From: Parapedobacter sp964613725
Lineage (GTDB): Bacteria > Bacteroidota > Bacteroidia > Sphingobacteriales > Sphingobacteriaceae
Direction: 5' to 3'
Assembly (NCBI GenBank): GCA_964613725.1
Contig: CAZTJY010000032.1
Location: forward strand, 1 to 30,809
Length of the DNA stretch: 30,809 bases
The position numbers and the translations under genes are program-made. The notes under the pieces are model-generated. The model saw only the letters and a list, made by a program, of their open reading frames with translations. It was not told the origin of the DNA and did not search any database. Positions 1 to 8,275 of this stretch are shown one piece after another. Within the stretch, counting starts at the first letter, position 1, and the number at the start of each line of letters is the position of its first letter.

Positions 1-162
1 ATATCTCAGAATCACATTTTTCTGTTCCAGTTTCTTGACCCGTTCGAGAATGCCGGAAGGGGCCATCCCCAATTCTCTTGCGATGTCGGCATTATTGATG
101 CGGGCATTTTCCTGCATCAACCGTACGATGGCGTAGTCGGTTTGATCCAACTTATATTCCAT
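1..162 (-). CDS. Lrp/AsnC-family transcriptional regulator, N-terminal part (gene runs off the window)
   Basis: The reverse strand encodes 54 residues beginning MEYKLDQTDYAIVRLMQENA and continuing through a winged-helix region (INNADIARELGMAPSGILERV) before the window edge. This matches the AsnC-type HTH at the start of Lrp/AsnC proteins: 'LD..D..I...L..N.R' followed by 'IA..LG.....I..RV..LE'. The ligand-sensing RAM domain would lie outside the window. Such proteins are DNA-binding regulators, often of amino-acid metabolism; the target cannot be told here. The ATG at 160-162 is supported by a well-placed promoter immediately upstream. Seen: the HTH pattern and start. Inferred: the family. Confidence 0.85.
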   Translation of the reverse strand, partial: MEYKLDQTDYAIVRLMQENARINNADIARELGMAPSGILERVKKLEQKNVILRY

Positions 163-178
163 TTCGTTAATTATTTTG

Positions 179-209
179 CAAAAATACTAAATTTTAGAAT
201 TATATTCAA
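179..209 (-). promoter_or_regulatory. Promoter of the Lrp/AsnC gene
   Basis: On the minus strand a TATTTTTG (179-186) fits the Bacteroidetes -7 consensus TAnnTTTG. A TTG (207-209) lies exactly 20 bp upstream, as expected for the -33 element. Transcription would start about 10-15 nt before the ATG that ends at 162. Both elements are seen directly; function is inferred from the consensus. Confidence 0.7.
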
Positions 210-320
210 GTAGGGTCAATTTGTGACGAATGATATTCTCTATCGGATGATAGATTCTGTCTATAGCTGGGGTTTGGGGTTTAATCCAATTTTCATTTTA
301 AAGATTTCCTAAGCTATTAG

Positions 321-351
321 TTGCATTTATTAACACTGTTAATTAACTTTG
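321..351 (+). promoter_or_regulatory. Promoter of the tetR-RND efflux operon
   Basis: A -33 TTG (321-323) and a perfect -7 TAACTTTG (344-351; consensus TAnnTTTG) are separated by 20 bp. The whole spacer is occupied by a 15-bp palindrome at its 3' end, directly touching the -7 element. A transcript starting near 357 would have a leader of about 14 nt before the ATG at 371. Confidence 0.75.
329..343 (+). promoter_or_regulatory. Putative TetR operator 1
   Basis: ATTAACACTGTTAAT is a perfect inverted repeat with 7-bp arms around one central base. It sits between the -33 and -7 elements of the tetR promoter, a position where a bound dimer would block RNA polymerase. A near-identical copy (14 of 15 bases) lies before the next gene. 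The symmetry and repetition are seen; binding by the adjacent TetR protein is inferred. Confidence 0.65.
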
Positions 352-370
352 CCCCGTTAAATAAATTGCG

Positions 371-1015
371 ATGGGTATCAAAGAACGAAGAGAACGGCAT
401 AGGGAAGATCTTAAGGCAAAAATTCTTGAAGCAGCGAAGAAGCTATTTGTAACCGAAGGCTATGAGGCAACTTCCATTCGAAAGATTGCTGCGGAGATCG
501 AATTTAGCCCGACGACGATTTACTTGTACTATAAAGACAAAACCGATATCGCTTATGCGCTGCACCAAGAAGGTTTCGGTTTGCTTAGGGAGCGTTTTTC
601 TGCATTGGTTTATGTGGATGACTCATTTGAGCGACTAAAAGCAATGGGTAAGTGGTATATCCAGTTTGCGGTTGATCATCCGGACTTCTATGAGTTGATG
701 TTTATTATGAAGGAACCCATGCAGTATTTGCAGGCCCATCACCCCGAGGAAGAATGGCCCGAAGGTGAGCGGGTCTTTGATGCATTGATTCAAACGGTGG
801 AGGGGTGTAAGGCGCAAGGCTACTTTGGTAGCATGAATACGGAGGAAATGGCTATGCTTTCTTGGAGCGTGGTGCACGGCTTGTGCTCATTACACATTAC
901 TAGCCATTTTAAACACATCGCCGAGAAATGCGGCGATTTGGTGATTATTAAACAGGATACCCTATTGGAAAACGTTTTCCAGGCGTACCTGCAATTGCTG
1001 GAACGGTTCAAGTAA
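371..1015 (+). CDS. TetR/AcrR-family transcriptional repressor of the adjacent efflux operon
   Basis: This 214-residue protein has a TetR N-terminal HTH at about residues 13-60: 'KILEAAKKLFVTEGYEATS' then 'IRKIAAEIEFSPTTIYLYYKDK', the classic helix-turn-helix followed by the Y-x-Y/F-K-x-K signature. The remaining helical region is the usual variable ligand-binding/dimer domain. It is the first gene of an operon with tolC-, MFP- and RND-like genes, and the gap to the second gene is 32 bp. TetR proteins in this setting normally repress the pump until a substrate binds. Matching palindromes in its own promoter and before the tolC-like gene suggest autoregulation. The inducing compound is unknown. 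The ATG at 371 is favoured by the leader length from the predicted promoter. Confidence 0.92.
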   Translation: MGIKERRERHREDLKAKILEAAKKLFVTEGYEATSIRKIAAEIEFSPTTIYLYYKDKTDIAYALHQEGFGLLRERFSALVYVDDSFERLKAMGKWYIQFAVDHPDFYELMFIMKEPMQYLQAHHPEEEWPEGERVFDALIQTVEGCKAQGYFGSMNTEEMAMLSWSVVHGLCSLHITSHFKHIAEKCGDLVIIKQDTLLENVFQAYLQLLERFK

Positions 1016-1031
1016 TTTTTTTTATACGTTA

Positions 1032-1046
1032 ATAAACACTGTTAAT
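1032..1046 (+). promoter_or_regulatory. Putative TetR operator 2
   Basis: ATAAACACTGTTAAT differs from operator 1 (329-343) at a single base and ends one base before the ATG of the tolC-like gene (1048). It could give extra repression of the structural genes or of a secondary start site. No convincing TAnnTTTG element was seen next to it, so it may act as a roadblock or an auxiliary site. Confidence 0.5.
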
Positions 1047-1047
1047 A

Positions 1048-2412
1048 ATGAGAACAGTATTAATAATGTTGTTCTTGGGATGCTTCGCGAACGCTTTGGC
1101 CCAAGAACCCCTCAAGGCATACATCGATACTGCTTTGCGGAATAATCTTGTGCTCCAGCAGCGGCACGTATCGCTTGAGAAAGCCGTAATGGCGTTGAAG
1201 TCGGCCAAAAGCTTATACCTGCCATCGGTAAACCTGGAAGCGGCTTACCAGACGGCCGATGGCGGACGTAACATTCCTTTACCGATTGGCGACCTGCTCA
1301 ACCCGGTATACGCCACGTTGAACCAGCTGACCCAATCCAGCCAATTCCCGACGATCGAAAACGAAACCATCAATTTCCTACCCCGCAATTATTACGATGC
1401 GCATATCCGGACTACGTTGCCGCTGATCAATACCGATATTGGCCATAACAAGCGCATCCATGAATTTCAGGTGCGGTTAAGTGAATTGGATGTCGAGACC
1501 TATAAGCGCGAGTTGGTCAAGGAAATCAAGGTGGCCTATTTCGGTTATCTCGGTGCGGTGCAGTCCGTAGCTGTTTATCGGTCGGCATTGGCATTGGCTA
1601 AAGAGAGCAGGCGGGCAAACGAGCGGCTGGTCGAAAATGGGAAGGGACTACCGGCCTACGTGCTACGTTCGGAAGGTGAGGTGGCTGCCGCAGAGGCCGC
1701 GCTTATCAATGGCGTGCAGCAAGTGGAGAATGCAGCGTACTATTTCAACAGTCTGTTGAACCGCGATGCGGCGGCCGATATCGACACGGTTTTCAATTCC
1801 GAAGATGCTTTGATGGGCGTGGTCGGCCTACTACATGGCGAAACACAGTCCATATCGACTCGCGAGGAACTTCAGGCATTGGCCACGGCGGTTAGCATCC
1901 GTGAAACTGCATTGAGAATGGATAAGCAATTTGCGGTGCCGACATTAAATGCTTTTCTAGATTTGGGCTCGCAATCCGAAGGGTTCCGCTTCAACGACCA
2001 GACCCGTTACTATATGGCGGGTTTGCAATTGACATTCCCGATATTCAGCGGGAACCGGAACCGTTATAAGGTCCAGCAATCGCAATACGACTTGCAACAT
2101 GCCCAGTTGCAACTGGCGGAAGCCAACCGACAGTTGCAGCTATCCCATTCCGTCGCGCTCAATGGTTTACGGTCGGCCTGGGAGAATCATGAAGCAGCGA
2201 AGCGCCAACTAGCCGCAGCGGAAGCCTACCAGCGCCTCATTGCGAAGGGGTACCAAGCGGGGACGAACAGCTATATCGAAACCGTCGATGCCCGTAACCA
2301 ATATACATCCGCCCGGCTGGCGCTATCCATCAGTACCTATCGGGTGCTTTCGGCCATGGCAACGGTCGAACGCGAACAAGCCACCTATTCACTCACCACA
2401 ACGAATAATTAA
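1048..2412 (+). CDS. TolC-like outer membrane efflux protein (OEP family)
   Basis: The protein has 454 residues with a Sec signal peptide (residues 1-18, ending ALA-Q). After this come two OEP-type repeats rich in long Ala/Gln/Leu heptad helices, e.g. 'SLEKAVMALKSAKSLYLPSV' near residue 43 and 'QSQYDLQHAQLQLAEANRQL' in the C-terminal half. The 'AYQRLIAKGYQAGTNSYIETVDARNQY' stretch (about 393-419) is typical of the second helical hairpin in TolC homologues. Length fits the family (about 420-480). It would form the trimeric outer membrane duct of the tripartite pump. The next gene starts 5 bp after its stop, indicating co-transcription. Confidence 0.92.
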   Translation: MRTVLIMLFLGCFANALAQEPLKAYIDTALRNNLVLQQRHVSLEKAVMALKSAKSLYLPSVNLEAAYQTADGGRNIPLPIGDLLNPVYATLNQLTQSSQFPTIENETINFLPRNYYDAHIRTTLPLINTDIGHNKRIHEFQVRLSELDVETYKRELVKEIKVAYFGYLGAVQSVAVYRSALALAKESRRANERLVENGKGLPAYVLRSEGEVAAAEAALINGVQQVENAAYYFNSLLNRDAAADIDTVFNSEDALMGVVGLLHGETQSISTREELQALATAVSIRETALRMDKQFAVPTLNAFLDLGSQSEGFRFNDQTRYYMAGLQLTFPIFSGNRNRYKVQQSQYDLQHAQLQLAEANRQLQLSHSVALNGLRSAWENHEAAKRQLAAAEAYQRLIAKGYQAGTNSYIETVDARNQYTSARLALSISTYRVLSAMATVEREQATYSLTTTNN

Positions 2413-2417
2413 CGTTT

Positions 2418-3467
2418 ATGAAAACATACAGCTATTATTCCCTTGCCGTCGCCCTGATGATAGCCGTCGGGGCCTGCAGTTCCGGCGACCGCGATGCCGG
2501 ACTGCCGGCCGACGACACCATTATTCCCGTCCGCGTTGTGCCACTGGCGTCAACCGATACCGCTGGCACCGTGACCGCCACCGGCACATTTACCACCGAT
2601 GACGAAACCGCATTGGCGTTCCGGAGTGGCGGTATTATCCAGCAATTGCGGGTCAAGGAAGGTGAATCATTCCGGAAAGGACAGCTTCTGGCTGCCGTGG
2701 AGGCAACGGAAATCAACACCGCATTAGAACAAGCCCAGCTCGGACAGGAAAAGGCGGAACGCGATTACCGCCGCGCCAGGCAATTATACGCCGACAGCGT
2801 AGCGACGCTCGAACAGCTAGAGCATGCGAAAACGGCTTTTGATGCTGCCAAGCAAGATGTGCAGCGGGCTTCCTACCTAGCGGGCCATACGGCCATCACG
2901 GCTCCTTTTGATGGCTTTGTGCTGCAACGGCCGGCCAACGTTGGGCAGGTGGTCGGTCCGGGTACGCCGGTGCTGGTCGTGGCCAGCCAAGCAAAGGGGG
3001 GATGGTTGCTCAAAGTCGGCGTCAGCGACCGGCAATGGTCGGCCATCCAGTTGGGTAATTCCGCCACGGTAACCACCGACGCCGTTCCGGGAAAAAATCT
3101 CCGGGCTGAGGTCGCCCGTAAGTCTGAGGGGGTGGACCCCCAATCAGGCGTGTTCAACGTGTACTTAAAACTAATGGATACACCATCGTCGGCGCTTGCT
3201 TCGGGCCTCTTTGGCAGGGCCACCATTAACCTCGCGCTAACCTCCGGTGTTTGGCTCGTCCCTTTCGACGCACTAATGGATGGGGATGGTAGGAAGGCCT
3301 ACGTTTTCGTGACGACAGACGGTAAGACCGCCCGGCGCGTGGAGGTGGAAGTATCCAGCCTCCAAAAGGACCAGGCCGTGGTGACCGCAGGGCTCGAAAA
3401 TGGCGGTTCGCTTATCGTATCCGGCAGTCCATACCTGCGCGACGGTTCTCCTATCACCATCAAATAA
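2418..3467 (+). CDS. RND efflux membrane fusion (adaptor) lipoprotein, HlyD/AcrA family
   Basis: The protein has 349 residues. The signal peptide ends in a lipobox (VGAC; Cys20), so it is probably anchored by lipid. The two halves of a lipoyl-like domain are visible: 'GGIIQQLRVKEGESFRKGQL' near residue 70 and 'TAITAPFDGFVLQRPANVGQ' near residue 155. They flank a short alpha-hairpin ('YRRARQLYADSVATLEQLEH'). Beta-barrel and membrane-proximal regions follow to the end. It links the inner membrane permease to the outer membrane duct. Unlike the lipoproteins of the large minus-strand locus, the residues right after Cys20 (SSGDRD) have no immediate acidic or basic cluster, consistent with periplasmic retention. 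It lies 6 bp before the permease gene. Confidence 0.93.
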   Translation: MKTYSYYSLAVALMIAVGACSSGDRDAGLPADDTIIPVRVVPLASTDTAGTVTATGTFTTDDETALAFRSGGIIQQLRVKEGESFRKGQLLAAVEATEINTALEQAQLGQEKAERDYRRARQLYADSVATLEQLEHAKTAFDAAKQDVQRASYLAGHTAITAPFDGFVLQRPANVGQVVGPGTPVLVVASQAKGGWLLKVGVSDRQWSAIQLGNSATVTTDAVPGKNLRAEVARKSEGVDPQSGVFNVYLKLMDTPSSALASGLFGRATINLALTSGVWLVPFDALMDGDGRKAYVFVTTDGKTARRVEVEVSSLQKDQAVVTAGLENGGSLIVSGSPYLRDGSPITIK

Positions 3468-3473
3468 ATAACC

Positions 3474-6400
3474 ATGGGTCTGATCAAATATCCGATAAAG
3501 AACTACCAGTTTACGTTTATCGTTATCCTGATGGTCGTAGCCATCGGCGCTAGCAGCATCTTTACAATGCCCCGCTCTGAAGATCCCGAGATGCAGCCGC
3601 CCAATTTCCCAGTGGTGGTGATTTACCCGGGTACCAATCCCAAGGATATGGAGCAGCTGGTGGTGAAGCCCATCGAGAGCCAGCTCTACGATCTCGAAAA
3701 CATCAAACGTATACGCACAACAATCGTGAACGGACTGGCTGTGCTGTTTGTCGAGTATGAACATGGTGTGAATTACGACAACAAGTACCAAGAGCTTATC
3801 CGCGAAGTGAGCGCCCTGCGGCCACAGCTGCCCGAGCAGCTGTACAGCATCGATGTACAGAAAATCGACCCTACGGGCGTAAACGTACTGCAGGTGGCCC
3901 TGATATCTGAAAATGCATCCAGAGGCCAGTTGAAGGAAGTTTCCGACCAGTTGAAGGAAGAGCTGGAGAAGGTAAGGGCGCTCAAAGACGTGACGGTAAG
4001 CGGACTTACCGACCAATTGATCCGTGTGGATGTGGAGCCTGCGAAATTAGCGCAACTGGGCATACCGCTTAACCAGGTGATGGAGGCGATCCAGAGCGAG
4101 GGGGCCAATATCCCCGGAGGTAGCGTACTAGCTGGTGGGAAAGTGTTCAGCATCAAGACAAGCGGCAACTACCAAAGTGTCGACCACATTAAGCATACGA
4201 TTGTATCAAGCGTACAGGGAAAAAATATCTTATTGGATGATATTGCGGACATATATCCCGATTTTGCGCCAGAGACGCATATTACACGCCTCAATGGCTA
4301 CCGCGCGGTGTTTGTCAATGCTGCACAAAAGGCCGGCGAAAATATCAGCCGCACCCAGGAGGAATACCTCAAGGTGCTTGATCGATTCGAACGGCGGCTG
4401 CCGGAGAATATCGATTTGGTACTGCATTTCGACCAAGGCGAAAATGTGAACAAGCGGCTCGGCGGTTTGGGGGTTGATTTCCTCATTGCCGTTACGCTCG
4501 TACTACTTACATTGCTGCCGTTGGGTACGCGCGCGTCGCTGGTCGTGATGATTGCCGTGCCATTGTCGCTCGCCATGGGCGTTATCGTGCTGAATATGGT
4601 TGGTTATTCGCTCAACCAGCTCAGCATCGTCGGGTTCGTGGTGGCCTTGGGGCTGGTGGTAGACGACAGCATCGTGGTGGTCGAGAACATCGAGCGGTGG
4701 ATGCGCGAAGGGTATTCGCGTGTGGAAGCGGCCATCAAAGGTACGCACCAAATCGCTCTGGCCGTGGTGGGGTGTACCGCGACGTTGGCCATTGCGTTCA
4801 TGCCGCTCATGTTTATGCCTGAGGATGCGGGCGATTTCATCCGCAGCCTTCCAATGGCCGTTATCGGGTCGGTTATCGCCTCGATGCTGGTGGCACTGTT
4901 GGTGGTTCCGCTGCTCTCCAGCCGCCTGCTGAAACCGCATGAAAATCCCGAAGGCAATGCGGTGCTGCGATGGTTACAGCGTGTTATCCATGGCACTTAT
5001 GCGGTACTGCTGGATAAAGCATTGAAGCGGCCTTGGCAAACGGTGGTGATTGCGGTGGTGGTGTTCGCAGGTGCGCTGGCCTTGATCCCCGTTGTCGGGT
5101 TCAGCCTGTTTCCCGCTTCCGAGAAGCCGCAGTTCCTTATCCGGATCAGTGCACCGCTGCAAGCCCATATTTTCACCACGGATAGCATCACGCGGCAGGT
5201 GGAGAAGGAATTGGCTGAATTACCCTCCGTGCAATATTTCGCTTCCAACGTGGGCAAGGGTAATCCGCGGGTGTACTATAATGTGGAGCAGGCCAATGAG
5301 CGGGCCGATTTCGCGGAGATATTCGTTCAGTTGCAGCCTGAAACCTCAGCGAAGGAAAAGGAAGCACTCATCGAGACACTCCGCCAGCGGTGGACGCCCT
5401 ACCTGGGTGCTAAGGTGCAGGTGAAGAATTTCGAGCAGGGGGTTCCGGTGATTTCACCGGTTGAAGTACGGCTCTTTGGCGATAACCTCGATACCTTGAA
5501 GCGGTTGGCCGGTCAGGTGGAGGCGCTACTGGAAGAAACCCCGGGCGCATTATACGTCAATAACCCGGTGCGCAACGACAAAACCGACATCCAGGTGAAC
5601 GTCCATCGCGATAAGGCGCTGGCCCTTGGCGTGCCCAGTGCGCACATCGACCGGACCGTACGCATGGTACTGGCGGGGATTGACGTGACCACTTATACCG
5701 ATCCGACTGCCGACGATGATGACTACCTCGTGCGCCTCAGTGTGCCGCGGGGTGCCTATCCGGACCTGTCGGTGTTTGACCAAGTCTATGTCGACAATGT
5801 TCAAGGTAAGGGGATACCGTTCAGTCAGTTGGCCACGTTGCAATTCGTGCCGTCGCCACCGGCAATCTACCACATTGACCGGCAGCGCACCGTCTCGGTA
5901 AACAGTTTCGTTTCCGCAGATTATACCAACGATGAGGTCATCCAAGATGTCATCCACCAAATGGATGCGCTCCAATTGCCGGTGGGTTACCATTATGAGA
6001 TGGGGGGAGAGGTGGAGAGCCGCGAGCAGTCGTTCGGCGGATTCGGCACGGTTATCCTCGTTACCGTTTTCATGTTTATCGCCGTATTGGTGTTGGAGTT
6101 CAAAACCCTCAAGAGCACACTCATTGTGCTGTCCGTCATCCCATTGGGTATCGTGGGCGCTGTGCTGGCGTTGCTGGTTACGGGCAATACCTTATCTTTC
6201 GTGGCCACTATCGGCCTGGTGGCCCTTGCCGGTATTGAGGTGAAGAACACCATCTTGCTGGTTGATTTTACGAACCAGCTGCGTAGGGAAGGGGTACCGC
6301 TCAACGACGCCATCGAGAAGGCGGGGGAAATGCGTTTCCTGCCCATCATCCTCACGTCGCTGACGGCCATTGGCGGCTTGCTGCCCATTGCATGGTCGAG

Positions 6401-6527
6401 CAATCCGTTGATTTCGCCCTTGGCGATTGTGATGATCGGCGGACTAATCAGTTCCACGCTGTTATCGCGTGTGGTTACGCCGGTAGTGTATAAGCTGATG
6501 CCGCCTTCTATAACAAGCGGAGATTAG
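3474..6527 (+). CDS. RND efflux permease (AcrB/HAE-1-like)
   Basis: This 1017-residue protein fits the RND superfamily length and its two-fold repeated topology: TM1 near residues 12-30, a large periplasmic loop, TM2-6 from about 333, then the second half. TM4 carries the proton-relay pair Asp397-Asp398 in 'GLVVDDSIVVVENIER'. TM10 carries Lys924 in 'GIEVKNTILLVDF', the partner lysine of AcrB-type pumps. The Asp-Asp pair argues for drug/organic efflux (HAE) rather than a CusA-type metal pump. It uses the proton gradient to expel compounds through the adaptor and TolC-like partners encoded just upstream. The substrate cannot be predicted. The stop codon overlaps the end of a convergent small gene. 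Confidence 0.95.
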   Translation: MGLIKYPIKNYQFTFIVILMVVAIGASSIFTMPRSEDPEMQPPNFPVVVIYPGTNPKDMEQLVVKPIESQLYDLENIKRIRTTIVNGLAVLFVEYEHGVNYDNKYQELIREVSALRPQLPEQLYSIDVQKIDPTGVNVLQVALISENASRGQLKEVSDQLKEELEKVRALKDVTVSGLTDQLIRVDVEPAKLAQLGIPLNQVMEAIQSEGANIPGGSVLAGGKVFSIKTSGNYQSVDHIKHTIVSSVQGKNILLDDIADIYPDFAPETHITRLNGYRAVFVNAAQKAGENISRTQEEYLKVLDRFERRLPENIDLVLHFDQGENVNKRLGGLGVDFLIAVTLVLLTLLPLGTRASLVVMIAVPLSLAMGVIVLNMVGYSLNQLSIVGFVVALGLVVDDSIVVVENIERWMREGYSRVEAAIKGTHQIALAVVGCTATLAIAFMPLMFMPEDAGDFIRSLPMAVIGSVIASMLVALLVVPLLSSRLLKPHENPEGNAVLRWLQRVIHGTYAVLLDKALKRPWQTVVIAVVVFAGALALIPVVGFSLFPASEKPQFLIRISAPLQAHIFTTDSITRQVEKELAELPSVQYFASNVGKGNPRVYYNVEQANERADFAEIFVQLQPETSAKEKEALIETLRQRWTPYLGAKVQVKNFEQGVPVISPVEVRLFGDNLDTLKRLAGQVEALLEETPGALYVNNPVRNDKTDIQVNVHRDKALALGVPSAHIDRTVRMVLAGIDVTTYTDPTADDDDYLVRLSVPRGAYPDLSVFDQVYVDNVQGKGIPFSQLATLQFVPSPPAIYHIDRQRTVSVNSFVSADYTNDEVIQDVIHQMDALQLPVGYHYEMGGEVESREQSFGGFGTVILVTVFMFIAVLVLEFKTLKSTLIVLSVIPLGIVGAVLALLVTGNTLSFVATIGLVALAGIEVKNTILLVDFTNQLRREGVPLNDAIEKAGEMRFLPIILTSLTAIGGLLPIAWSSNPLISPLAIVMIGGLISSTLLSRVVTPVVYKLMPPSITSGD

Positions 6528-6706
6528 CTTTCGTTGCTTTGCCCATTGTCTATTTTGGTTTTCCCAGTGCGCACGCCGCCCGCATTGGGTAAGCCTTGAT
6601 GGCGTTTCATTGTGCGCGTGTCTTTAAATGCTTTATCGGACGTGGGATGTCCCATTTCTCTGTTGCGGCTTTGGTCGGGCAATTCGCTGATCGTTTTTTT
6701 CTTCAT
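6524..6706 (-). CDS. Small hydrophilic hypothetical protein (60 aa)
   Basis: An ORF encoding 60 residues starts MKKKTISELPDQSRNREMGH and is very basic and polar, with no membrane segment. The ATG at 6704-6706 is chosen because a clear GAGGAGGT purine-rich ribosome-binding site lies 5 bp upstream, which is unusual for this phylum. An in-frame ATG six codons upstream lies before that site and is unlikely to be used. The 3' end overlaps the permease gene stop on the other strand by 4 bp. I do not recognise a family; composition suggests a disordered or nucleic-acid-binding small protein. It is supported by the strong RBS and by coding-like composition, not by homology. Confidence 0.55.
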   Translation of the reverse strand: MKKKTISELPDQSRNREMGHPTSDKAFKDTRTMKRHQGLPNAGGVRTGKTKIDNGQSNES

Positions 6707-6893
6707 GATACCTCCTCGTGTCATAACGATAACAACGGAAGGACGACATTGTTCACCCTTTCTTCACCCTTGTGTCGCCCTCTGTTCGTCCTTTGTTCTA
6801 CTATAATGCGTACCGGACCCCCTATCGGATACGTGTTGTGTCTTACCTTCCGCACGCGAGATGGCAGAAGATGGGGCGAGGAAAGTAACGGTG

Positions 6894-8066
6894 TTAGTCT
6901 TCGGATGGCTCCTCTTTTCTCGTGTTTTTATTTTTATCCCTTGCCTCCAAAAGATCCCGCAAATTCCATCGCTTGAGTAGTATCTTGGTAGAATACCTTT
7001 TGAGGTGGTATTTTTCGGGTTCGCCAATCAAGAAACCGAAAGCATTCATTGAAGGGACGGCATCGAAGATGACCTTCACGGTGGCGGTAAGGGGCAGCGC
7101 GAGGATTAAACCGGCGAGGCCGAACAGCATGCCGCCCAATAAAATGGAAATGATGGCCATTAGGGGGTTGATACTAACCTTACTACCTACGATGTTCGGC
7201 GTGATAACATTGCCCTCCAGAAATTGTACCACTTGGAACCAGACGATTACCCCCACAGCATACCATGCGGTATCTTTCGTGGCAAGTGCAAAAATCGCCG
7301 GGAGGATGGAGCCGATGGCAATTCCGATATAGGGCAGTAACATCAGCAGTGAAGCCAGCGTGCCGAAAAACCATGCGTATTGGATACCCAATATCCATAA
7401 GCCGACGGTGTTGAGAATGGCTACGATGCCCATTACGGTAATAAGGCCGAGCAAATAACTTTGCACCACTTGGTAAATCTTGTTGAGCGTATTGTGTACC
7501 GTTTCTTGTGGGGTAGATTTGAAAACTCGGAAGAAAAACTCCCGGAAAAATACACGGTAGTACAGTAGGAAGAAAGAAAATAGGGGGACTAATACCATCC
7601 CTGCCACCACGTTGCCCAACGAACCAAAAGCGGCGGTGATATAAGACGCCGCATTCGATAGGATTTGGTTTGCTTGACTCCTCAACCGTTCCACCACCTC
7701 GGTGGGCTCCAGTCCGAAGCGCTCTTGCAACCACCGTTGTATGGTATCGAATATCGAAAGGAATTTCTGTTGGATCTCTGCGCCATCCCGGCCAATGACA
7801 ATGACTTGGTGGATGATGAACCAAACCAATCCCGATAGCACGGCAATGGCTAAAATAACTGCCAAAAGCGCGGATAGCGCTTTGCCGAATCGCAACCGCT
7901 CGAATGTACCAGCCACGGGATATAGCGAAATCGCGATGAGGATGGAGAACATGAGCGGCAGCAGCACGCCTTGCAGCACATACAGAAGTGCGATGATAAC
8001 GGCCAACGAGATTAAACTGGCTGCCAATTCCACCGAATAGGGCCGTTTAGAAGGGTTTTCTTGCAT
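6894..8066 (-). CDS. AI-2E transporter family (PerM/UPF0118) membrane protein
   Basis: The protein has about 390 residues and several hydrophobic segments: a pair near the N-terminus, a third near residue 55, then a soluble stretch with 'RWLQERFGL', and further helices after residue 140. Family hallmarks include 'LLMLLPYIGIAIGSILPAIF', 'GNVITPNIVGSKVSINPL' and 'GGMLFGLAGLILALPLTA'. Members are polytopic inner membrane proteins linked to AI-2 or small-solute export or sodium/proton antiport; the substrate here is unknown. A TTG start at 8105 would extend it by 13 residues but lies inside a perfect -7 promoter element, so the ATG at 8064-8066 is preferred. Confidence 0.9.
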   Translation of the reverse strand: MQENPSKRPYSVELAASLISLAVIIALLYVLQGVLLPLMFSILIAISLYPVAGTFERLRFGKALSALLAVILAIAVLSGLVWFIIHQVIVIGRDGAEIQQKFLSIFDTIQRWLQERFGLEPTEVVERLRSQANQILSNAASYITAAFGSLGNVVAGMVLVPLFSFFLLYYRVFFREFFFRVFKSTPQETVHNTLNKIYQVVQSYLLGLITVMGIVAILNTVGLWILGIQYAWFFGTLASLLMLLPYIGIAIGSILPAIFALATKDTAWYAVGVIVWFQVVQFLEGNVITPNIVGSKVSINPLMAIISILLGGMLFGLAGLILALPLTATVKVIFDAVPSMNAFGFLIGEPEKYHLKRYSTKILLKRWNLRDLLEARDKNKNTRKEEPSED

Positions 8067-8102
8067 ATAATTGATATTAATTCTTGCGTGTATAGCCTCA
8101 CT

Positions 8103-8110
8103 CAAAGGTA
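8103..8110 (-). promoter_or_regulatory. -7 promoter element of the PerM-family gene
   Basis: TACCTTTG on the minus strand matches TAnnTTTG perfectly and would start transcription near 8096, giving a leader of about 30 nt to the ATG ending at 8066. No TTG was found at the ideal -33 position, so the promoter may be weak or factor-dependent. Confidence 0.5.
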
Positions 8111-8237
8111 ATGAAATAATTGTGATCGTATTACCCGTAGTGATTTATCGACAATGGAACAATAATATACGGATAATGTTTTCGTGGGCTATTTCGTTGT
8201 TGATTACGGGATTAGCAAATAATAGCGAGGAATTTCG

Positions 8238-8245
8238 TACTTTTG
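8238..8245 (+). promoter_or_regulatory. -7 promoter element of the DEAD-box helicase gene
   Basis: TACTTTTG matches TAnnTTTG. A start near 8252 gives a leader of about 24 nt before the TTG start codon at 8276. No clear -33 TTG lies at the 19-21 bp spacing. Confidence 0.5.
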
Positions 8246-8275
8246 CGCGAACATTAGTAGATTAAAAAACATACT

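Noticed and set aside
1015..1024. T-run after the tetR stop as a terminator
   Set aside because: No stable stem precedes it, and the next gene begins 32 bp later in an apparent operon.
3273..4016. 247-codon minus-strand ORF opposite the MFP/RND junction
   Set aside because: It spans the ends of two real genes on the other strand and is His/Leu/Gln-rich without motifs.
3474..6527. RND permease as a CusA-type metal pump
   Set aside because: TM4 has the Asp-Asp pair (397-398) of drug-type pumps, not the Asp...Glu pattern of heavy-metal pumps, and no metal-binding partner genes are present.
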